Shown in pieces: positions 58,599 through 64,000 of a stretch of DNA of 64,000 bases. A program made the translations under genes and the position numbers. The notes beneath the pieces were generated by a model. That model was given only the letters and a program-made list of their open reading frames with translations. It was not told the DNA's origin and searched no databases. The first letter of the stretch is position 1. Each line of letters opens with the position of its first letter. This stretch comes from an uncultured Poribacteria bacterium (lineage in GTDB: Bacteria; Poribacteria; WGA-4E; WGA-3G): assembly GCA_951828515.1 (NCBI GenBank), contig OX639992.1:4938217-5002216 (forward strand), given 5' to 3'.

Positions 58599-58630
58599 CG
58601 CTCAGGGAATTTAAACCTACAAAACTTTTC

Positions 58631-59563
58631 CTACTCATCCGACTGTCCATAAGGTTTCCCCAATGCCAGCGGAGCTTCGGCGCGCCCGACAAATCCTGCC
58701 AACACCGCTAAACAGAGCACATAAGGCAGCATTAAGAACACCTGATACGGAACATCCCAACCCAACGCTTGGAAGCGCGCATCGAGTGCTGAACCGAGCC
58801 CAAAAAGTAGAGCCGCACCACACGCCTTCACAGGATGCCATTTCCCAAAGATAACAATCGCTAAAGCAATGAACCCGCGTCCGACCGTCATGCCGGGTGT
58901 AAAATACGGGACATCCGCAAGAGAGAGATACCCACCTGCTATTCCTGCCATCGCGCCCGCGAAGAGCAGACAAATTGTTCGCAAACGGAGAACGTTCGCA
59001 CCTGCCGCGGCAATCGCCCGCGGATGTTCGCCACAGGCGCGAACACGAAGTCCCTGTTGCGTATGGTAGAGGAAGAAATAAACGCACGGCACCAGTAGGA
59101 ATGTGATGAAAACGAGAATATTATGTGAAAACAGTGCTTGTCCCAAGAAAGGGATTTCGGAGAGCAGTGGAATATCAATCTGTCGGAACGCTGGTACGCC
59201 CTGGGCGATCCCCGTTATGCCGAAGAGTCGTTGATAGACGACCTCTGTTAAACCTAACGCCAAGAGCGTCATTGCTGTCCCAATGATGACTTGATCACCT
59301 CGTAGTTTTATCGCACACAGGGCAAACAACGCCGCGGCGATAAGTCCACTGAGTCCTGCCATTAAAAGTCCGAACCACGGGGCGATCATGACGAATTCTG
59401 CCGTGTAGAACGAACCTACCATCCCGAAAAATGCACCGATGAGCATCATTCCCTCGATACCGATGTTAAGGACACCCGCACGCTGGGAGATGACCTCGCC
59501 TAATGCGGCGAGTAGGAGTGGGGTTGCCCCCCGAATTGTCGCTGAAAGAATATCTTCAAACAT
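58631..59563 (-). CDS. BMP-family ABC transporter permease (second)
   Basis: It has 310 residues and about nine membrane helices of the BPD_transp_2 (LivM/RbsC-like) type: AALGEVISQRAGVLNIGIEG MMLIGA, RGDQVIIGTAMTLLALGLTE, LYHTQQGLRVRACGEHPRAI, GGYLSLADVPYFTPGMTVGR. In BMP/YufQ-type systems this pairs with the other permease to import nucleosides or related metabolites. It is the last gene of the minus-strand transporter operon; 33 bp separates its end from the convergent YIP1-like gene. Confidence 0.9.
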   Translation of the reverse strand: MFEDILSATIRGATPLLLAALGEVISQRAGVLNIGIEGMMLIGAFFGMVGSFYTAEFVMIAPWFGLLMAGLSGLIAAALFALCAIKLRGDQVIIGTAMTLLALGLTEVVYQRLFGITGIAQGVPAFRQIDIPLLSEIPFLGQALFSHNILVFITFLLVPCVYFFLYHTQQGLRVRACGEHPRAIAAAGANVLRLRTICLLFAGAMAGIAGGYLSLADVPYFTPGMTVGRGFIALAIVIFGKWHPVKACGAALLFGLGSALDARFQALGWDVPYQVFLMLPYVLCLAVLAGFVGRAEAPLALGKPYGQSDE

Positions 59564-59599
59564 ATTTTTAACTATTGGGTTTTTGCTCGTTTTTCTCCG

Positions 59600-59655
59600 T
59601 TGTCGAAAAACGTATTAACTGACTACTGACCGCCGATTGTTGATTGCTATTCCTG
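59600..59655. repeat. Family A repeat fragment between the permease genes
   Basis: AACGTATTAACTGACTACTG and ACCGCCGATTGTTGATTGCT: a right arm, ending at the stop codon of the upstream permease gene. Confidence 0.6.
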
Positions 59656-60702
59656 TAAAGATTGTCGTTTTCGGAAAAGTTGGATAGAACTATAACCGAT
59701 GACGAACAACAGAATCGTCGCTTGCATGACCAATGTCACCTTATCGGAGATACCCACCTCCCGCTGCATGCTGTAGGAACCTGTCGTCAGCGCGCCAAAC
59801 AACAATGCGGCAGCAACCGTCACCAACGGATTCAGTTTTGCTAACAGAGCGACTGCAATCGCAGTGTAGCCGTATCCGGGTGAAAAATTGATGAACAACC
59901 GACGGGTCAGTGCTGTCAGCTCAATTGCGCCGCCAAGTCCTGCAAGCGCACCGCTGATGAAAAAGACACGGACGGTGTTGTGCGCAATCGATATCCCCGC
60001 CGCCTCCGCTGCAGCCGCACCTTCTCCTACGGCGCGGAGTTGATACCCAAACGCCGTCCGAAAGAGGACAAACGTGAGGATAACCGCCAATACGACAGCG
60101 ATAACAATGCCGAGATGTACCCGATGCGGCGGGAGAATACGAGGCAGGAACACCCATTCGGCGATTCGGTCGCTCTGCGGACCGCGTTGCGCTGTTTCCT
60201 GCAAGGGACCACCGTCTATCATCATACTCACCAAGTGAAGCGCCACGTAGTTCAGCATAATCGTACTGATAACTTCGTTGACCCCGCGCACCACCTTGAG
60301 AACCGCTGGAATGAGCCCCCATACGCCACCAGCGACTGTAGCAAATCCCAGACACAACGGTACCGCAATCCACGGACTTTGCGGAAAAATTGGAGCGAGT
60401 TTCGTCCCAAACCATGTCGCCGTTAATGCCCCTATCAAAAATTGTCCCTCAGCACCGATGTTCCAAATCCCACACCGAAACGCCATCGCAACCGAAAGCC
60501 CTGTCATTAGAAACGGCGTGCTCTTTACCAATGTCTCCCCGAATTTTCGACTATTACCAAAGGCACCACTCATCGCGGCTTGGTAAGCCTCCAGTGGGTT
60601 ATAGTGACAGAGCAACATGATGATGGCGTTTGTAACAAACGCACTCACGAGAATCAAAATAGGTGTTGCGAGCCATTGAATATTGATTTTCTTTAATATC
60701 AT
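59647..60702 (-). CDS. BMP-family ABC transporter permease (first)
   Basis: It has 351 residues, also BPD_transp_2 fold: SGAFGNSRKFGETLVKSTPF, AMAFRCGIWNIGAEGQFLIG, KVVRGVNEVISTIMLNYVAL, TAFGYQLRAVGEGAAAAEAA, NFSPGYGYTAIAVALLAKLN. In YufP-type proteins this permease comes directly after the ATPase. The first helix is at residues 9-30. The gap to the ATPase gene is filled by a purine/pyrimidine repeat. Confidence 0.9.
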   Translation of the reverse strand: MILKKINIQWLATPILILVSAFVTNAIIMLLCHYNPLEAYQAAMSGAFGNSRKFGETLVKSTPFLMTGLSVAMAFRCGIWNIGAEGQFLIGALTATWFGTKLAPIFPQSPWIAVPLCLGFATVAGGVWGLIPAVLKVVRGVNEVISTIMLNYVALHLVSMMIDGGPLQETAQRGPQSDRIAEWVFLPRILPPHRVHLGIVIAVVLAVILTFVLFRTAFGYQLRAVGEGAAAAEAAGISIAHNTVRVFFISGALAGLGGAIELTALTRRLFINFSPGYGYTAIAVALLAKLNPLVTVAAALLFGALTTGSYSMQREVGISDKVTLVMQATILLFVIGYSSIQLFRKRQSLQE

Positions 60703-60721
60703 AAAAATGGTCTTCAGTATT

Positions 60722-60806
60722 TGGGTGGAAGGGTGGAAGGGTGGAAGGATGGGGACTCTCTTCCATCCTTCCCTTCTTCCATTTCCCTTCCCTTTCTCCT
60801 ATTCCA
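60722..60806. repeat. Purine-rich/pyrimidine-rich inverted repeat, permease-ATPase gap
   Basis: GTGGAAGGGTGGAAGGGTGG and AAGGATGG followed by CCATCCTTCCCTTCTTCC and further pyrimidine-rich units. It is the second member of the type seen before selD (39,400). Confidence 0.7.
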
Positions 60807-60828
60807 GTCTCTTTCTGATGCCTGACTT

Positions 60829-62424
60829 CTATTCCTCGGTGTGGGTCTCCCCTGTCATTAACAATCCGAGTGCCTCAATATCGTTGCGTTGCGCTGTCGC
60901 TTCGATCAACTTGCCCCTCGACATGACATAGAGTCGATCACTTAACAGTAAGACCTCATCTAACTCTGTTGAAATTAACAGGACGGATTTCTTTTTGTCG
61001 CGTTGTGCCAATAAATTCTCATGAACATAGTGAGCGGCATTGACATCTAAACCACGTGTGGGATTGACAGCGATAAGGAGTTCAGGTTGAAGCGAGATTT
61101 CTCGGGCGAGGACGATTTTCTGTTGATTGCCACCGGAGAGTGAAGAAGCAGGAATATTAGCCAGAGGCGGACGGATGTCGTAATCCGAGATGAGTTGCTC
61201 TGCTGTCTCCCGCTTCCGTTTCTGGTTAAGTACATTCCACTGTGCTAAGTTTGCTAAATGGGTCACGTTCAACAAGAGATTGTCCGTAACCGAAAACGCG
61301 GCAATGACCCCTGTTGTTTGCCTATCTTCAGGGATATAACCGACACCGCGCCGACGCACTGCTTTGATCCCCTGAGGATTGGCACCTAAGATGCCTATTG
61401 TCCCAGAGGCATTGTGTCGCAAGCCCATGATCGCCTCGGCGAGTTCACGCTGCCCATTGCCATCTACCCCTGCGATACCGACGATTTCACCGCGACAGGT
61501 CTCCATGGAAACATCTGACACCGCAACCTCGTCTCGACTGCCGAGAACTGTTAGATTTGAGAGTTGTAGCACATTGTCTGGAGGGGTGTTTTCGAGATGT
61601 GGGTTGGAAACCGAGCGTTCAACGTCGTTGATTTCTTCTCCAATCATCTCTCTGGCGAGTTCCCGGGCAGTCAGTTCCCCCGTCGGACCGAGGTACACTT
61701 TCTTGCCACGTCTTAAGACGGTAATTCTATCGCTGATGCTCAAGACCTCCTTCATTTTGTGGCTAATGAAGATGATCGCTCGACCATCAGCTTGGAGTTT
61801 GCGCAGAATCGTAAAGAAACCTTCTACCTCTTGTGGGCTCAGAACGGCGGTGGGTTCATCAAGAATCAGGATCCGGGCATCAACAGCAAGTGCCTTCAGA
61901 ATCTCTACACGTTGTTTTAAACCTACTGATAAACTCCCTACCAGCGCAGTCGGATCGACGATGAGACCGAACCGCTCTGAGAGTTCCTCAGTAATACGGA
62001 TAGCATCCTCTTTCTTAAACCGGAATTTTCCCAACCATTGCTTGTAATCACCGTTTGACGGCACGTTTCTGGCGGGATTCGAGCGCAATTGTCCAAGAGC
62101 CAAGGCAATATTCTCAGCAACGGTGAGATTTTCAATCAGCATAAAGTGCTGATGCACCATACCGATACCGTTAGCAATCGCGTCTCGTGGTGACTTTGCG
62201 CGTAACCTACGCTGCCACGCTTCGCGATCGGTAACATAGATCCGTCCACCCGATGGTTGGTAAAGACCGTAGATGAGGTTCATCAATGTGGACTTCCCCG
62301 CCCCATTTTCTCCTAAAATCGCGTGGATTTCGCCGGCTCGTAACTCAAAATCGACGCCGTCAACAGCGGCAAAGTCGCCGAAAGTTTTCGTTATATTCCG
62401 AAGTTCAAGGATGTTTTCTGCCAT
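60829..62424 (-). CDS. BMP-family ABC transporter ATP-binding protein (two nucleotide-binding domains)
   Basis: It has 531 residues with two fused ATPase domains. First: Walker A GENGAGKST, signature LSVGLKQRVEILKAL, Walker B ILILDEPTAVLS. Second: degenerate P-loop GVDGNGQRELAEAI, signature LSGGNQQKIVLAREI, LLIAVNPTRGLDVNAAHYVH. The first site looks fully active; in the second, as in RbsA and YufO-type proteins, Walker A is altered (no GKT) and Walker B has Asn. It is the first gene of the transporter operon. Confidence 0.94.
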   Translation of the reverse strand: MAENILELRNITKTFGDFAAVDGVDFELRAGEIHAILGENGAGKSTLMNLIYGLYQPSGGRIYVTDREAWQRRLRAKSPRDAIANGIGMVHQHFMLIENLTVAENIALALGQLRSNPARNVPSNGDYKQWLGKFRFKKEDAIRITEELSERFGLIVDPTALVGSLSVGLKQRVEILKALAVDARILILDEPTAVLSPQEVEGFFTILRKLQADGRAIIFISHKMKEVLSISDRITVLRRGKKVYLGPTGELTARELAREMIGEEINDVERSVSNPHLENTPPDNVLQLSNLTVLGSRDEVAVSDVSMETCRGEIVGIAGVDGNGQRELAEAIMGLRHNASGTIGILGANPQGIKAVRRRGVGYIPEDRQTTGVIAAFSVTDNLLLNVTHLANLAQWNVLNQKRKRETAEQLISDYDIRPPLANIPASSLSGGNQQKIVLAREISLQPELLIAVNPTRGLDVNAAHYVHENLLAQRDKKKSVLLISTELDEVLLLSDRLYVMSRGKLIEATAQRNDIEALGLLMTGETHTEE

Positions 62425-62598
62425 AGTTGTCAGTTGTTAGGTCGCTGTGCTTTCAGGGCGTTTCGCTGCGCTCCACTCTCAGTTATCAGGGCGTTCACTG
62501 TGAGTAACTTCCTGTTTGAGGAGTTACCTTCAACAACACGTGACTGACAACTGGCAACTGAGAGGTTGACGGAATGAAATGGAGTCAACCGCCCTAAT
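62425..62598. repeat. Compound family A repeat, ATPase-DUF6807 gap
   Basis: TAGTTGTCAGTTGTTAGGTC, GCGTTTCGCTGCGCTCCACT (variant insert), CAGTTATCAGGGCGTTCACT, then the right arm ACGTGACTGACAACTGGCAA CTGAGAGG. The GCGTTTCGCTGCGCTC insert matches that after xseB. Confidence 0.65.
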
Positions 62599-62605
62599 AA
62601 CTATT

Positions 62606-63448
62606 CTATTGTGTCCATTCTGCTGCTCTTGCTGTTGTTAGCTCGCCATCGTAAGCGATAACCCGAAGTGAAACTTTCCAACGCTCACCCGCCGGTGTTG
62701 ATATCGACCCCGTCCACGTCGGATTATAGAGAGCCATCCCATAATCTCGTATAAACCATGGACCCCGAACATCTTTATTCAGGATTGTCATACAGACCCC
62801 AAAGTGTCCATGTTCACTTAACATATTCTGGTAGGCAACGAAATCTGATTCACCTTCATGAACGACCTCGACACCCCCGTTACGTCCGTTATCGCCCAAC
62901 ACAATACCGCCCATGACAGGCAGCAGTCTCGGTTCAACGCGGATACCGATGCTTCCGAACTTCGTCTGCGGATAGGTCGCAGCACCGTAGGACGCAATTT
63001 TTTCGCTCGTCATATCGCAGACGGTGGCATCCGCGAGCGCGTAAAGATTGACAGTACGGATTTCGTCAATCAACGGTTCTTCGTTCTCATCTCGCCAGAC
63101 AACATTTTGAACGAACTGAACACCATCCGCGTATGGGGTAATCTCAATCTCTTTTTGTGTGTCCATCCGTCCCAACTTCTCAAAAACCTTATCTGTGAAG
63201 GAACGACGGGGTGGCGATGCCCAGAAACCTGCCTCCCTTTCACCGACCTGTACAGGTCCTTGTCCAACAAAGATACCGTTATGGAAGGGATGATCGAAGG
63301 CGAACTCCTGAACAACGGTATGTCCTGCTGGTGTATAGAACGGAAAGACGAAGGGACGATAAAAATTCGCACCGACACCGCCCAAACAGCGACCCGTATC
63401 GTTTTGAACAACTAAATGGGTCTTGGCATTTATTTTTACTTCAAACAC
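62606..63448 (-). CDS. DUF6807 (PmoA-like) family protein
   Basis: It has 280 residues and belongs by pattern to the family once annotated as methane oxygenase PmoA (PF14100), a beta-sandwich, probably sugar-related protein unrelated to true methane monooxygenase. Landmarks: YRPFVFPFYTPAGHTVVQEF, DHPFHNGIFVGQGPVQVG, AGFWASPP, WRDENEEPLIDEIRTVNLYA, GPWFIRDYGMALYNPTWTG. No signal peptide. It lies upstream of the BMP transporter genes on the same strand, with a repeat between, so a shared metabolic role is possible but unproven. Confidence 0.75.
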   Translation of the reverse strand: MFEVKINAKTHLVVQNDTGRCLGGVGANFYRPFVFPFYTPAGHTVVQEFAFDHPFHNGIFVGQGPVQVGEREAGFWASPPRRSFTDKVFEKLGRMDTQKEIEITPYADGVQFVQNVVWRDENEEPLIDEIRTVNLYALADATVCDMTSEKIASYGAATYPQTKFGSIGIRVEPRLLPVMGGIVLGDNGRNGGVEVVHEGESDFVAYQNMLSEHGHFGVCMTILNKDVRGPWFIRDYGMALYNPTWTGSISTPAGERWKVSLRVIAYDGELTTARAAEWTQ

Positions 63449-63751
63449 GTATTTCTTACGCTCCTATTTATGTTAATCCTAAAAAGTATATGTAATTTGT
63501 GCAAGTATGTCAACAGAAATTCTGTAGAAATACGGATACATGGTGATTCAAATATCTCTCCTACAAAGTAGCAATCAGCAGTTGAGAAGTTAGAAGTTGT
63601 CTGAATCAGGATTTTGAGGTTTTCAGGATTAGGGAACGGGTGATAAATCATCCTACTACAAACAGAAGCGCGATAAATGCCTAATCAAGGGGCGCGAGTA
63701 GAACTACTCCTACAGGAGAAATAAATGCTTCAAATGCAATGTTATTGTCGC
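63449..63751. other. Divergent intergenic region with repeats
   Basis: Contains GTAGCAATCAGCAGTTGAGA (family A fragment, about 63,568), GTCTGAATCAGGATTTTGAG (CAGGATTT copy, about 63,599) and GGGCGCGAGTAGAACTACTC CTACAGGAG. No gene was found. It separates the minus-strand DUF6807 gene from the plus-strand BMP gene. Confidence 0.5.
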
Positions 63752-63781
63752 TTTACATTTTTCGCGTAAACATGTTATACT
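63752..63781 (+). promoter_or_regulatory. Promoter of the BMP substrate-binding gene
   Basis: TTTACA (63,752-63,757) and TATACT (63,776-63,781) are 18 bases apart, 37 bases before the GTG start codon. Confidence 0.6.
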
Positions 63782-63818
63782 GTTCCAAACATTTCTGTAA
63801 AGAAGGAGAAATCTTGAA

Positions 63819-64000
63819 GTGATACAGACATTTTATAAGTTACGCAATAACGTTGCAATCTATGCATTATACTTGGGCATTTTCATCATTGGACTTATGC
63901 TAATCGGGAGCGCGAACCTTGAGGCAAAAGGGGAACCTGAAAAATTTAAGGTTGCCATGCTGCTTCCGGGTTCAATCAGTGATGCGGGTTGGAACGCTTT
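63819..64000 (+). CDS. Partial BMP-family (PnrA-like) substrate-binding protein, N-terminus
   Basis: The frame from GTG at 63,819 runs off the window; AAGGAG lies ten bases upstream. A short basic N-terminus (MIQTFYKLRNN) is followed by a hydrophobic helix (YALYLGIFIIGLMLIGSANL, probably a signal peptide without a clear lipobox Cys), then FKVAMLLPGSISDAGWNA, the characteristic start of BMP family binding proteins for nucleosides or related ligands. It is divergent from the DUF6807 gene and is presumably the binding protein for the ABC importer at 58,631-62,424, which lacks one. Confidence 0.85.
   Translation, partial: MIQTFYKLRNNVAIYALYLGIFIIGLMLIGSANLEAKGEPEKFKVAMLLPGSISDAGWNA

Noticed and set aside
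62858-63415. 185-codon plus-strand frame
   Set aside because: Antisense shadow of the DUF6807 gene, without recognisable domains.
1-64000. tRNA, rRNA or tmRNA genes
   Set aside because: No T-loop GTTCGA-N-TC with matching acceptor stems and no rRNA-like sequence was noticed; a dedicated search (tRNAscan or similar) would settle it.

Overview
The window reads as chromosomal DNA of a diderm (Gram-negative-type) bacterium. Evidence for the outer membrane is an Omp85/BamA beta-barrel protein next to a 2,356-residue TamB-type protein. The gene mix (MlrC-type M81 peptidase, sugar phosphate isomerase, LamG protein ending in a WG-x-IK tail, heparinase-like protein, DUF6807/PmoA-like protein) and the extreme load of short intergenic palindromes recall Candidatus Poribacteria or a close relative. 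That placement is from memory and was not tested by any search.

Layout. 1-10,556 (minus strand) is a housekeeping cluster: rpsB-tsf-frr-cdsA-dxr-rseP-udg-priA, then a partial gene. It keeps the widespread rpsB-tsf-(pyrH)-frr-(uppS)-cdsA-dxr-rseP order but lacks pyrH and uppS, and palindromic repeats sit in six of its eight junctions. 10.6-14.6 kb holds an APH-like kinase, a small membrane protein, an amidohydrolase, queE and a VOC protein. 14.6-18.8 kb holds MITE-like repeats, two paralogous STAS proteins (the first behind a textbook sigma-54 promoter site, both with terminators) and a heparinase II/III-like protein lacking the usual histidines. 19.0-35.8 kb is an accessory, defence-like region: a zinc-finger/HNH-like + WYL protein with an AAA/PD-(D/E)XK partner, a protein of unknown function with an operator-like palindrome, an Eco57I/type ISP-like restriction-modification enzyme, a coiled-coil membrane protein, an AlbA_2 (Schlafen-like) protein, two copies of a small TPR-like protein, an OLD-like ATPase with a truncated partner, and a PD-(D/E)XK protein. 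36-46.2 kb returns to metabolism: M81 peptidase, HD hydrolase, sugar isomerase, a selenocysteine-encoding selD, pyrE, ymdB, xseA-xseB, dxs. 46.4-57.8 kb is tlyA-tamB-bamA, the most repeat-invaded coding region. 57.9-64 kb has a YIP1-like protein and a BMP-family ABC importer (ATPase plus two permeases on minus, substrate-binding protein starting on plus) with a DUF6807 gene.

The most unusual system is the repeat population. At least three unrelated families of short (about 70-160 bp), mostly palindromic elements occur between genes and also in frame inside genes: one inside tlyA, several inside tamB, and one supplying the hydrophobic start of the BamA signal peptide. In several copies of the main family the same reading frame is open and gives a similar peptide (…ENLLTDN). 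This resembles Rickettsia palindromic elements in principle. In addition there is a MITE-like family with TTTATAGTAAA ends, two members being exactly 121 bp. No tRNA, rRNA, CRISPR array or complete transposase gene was seen.
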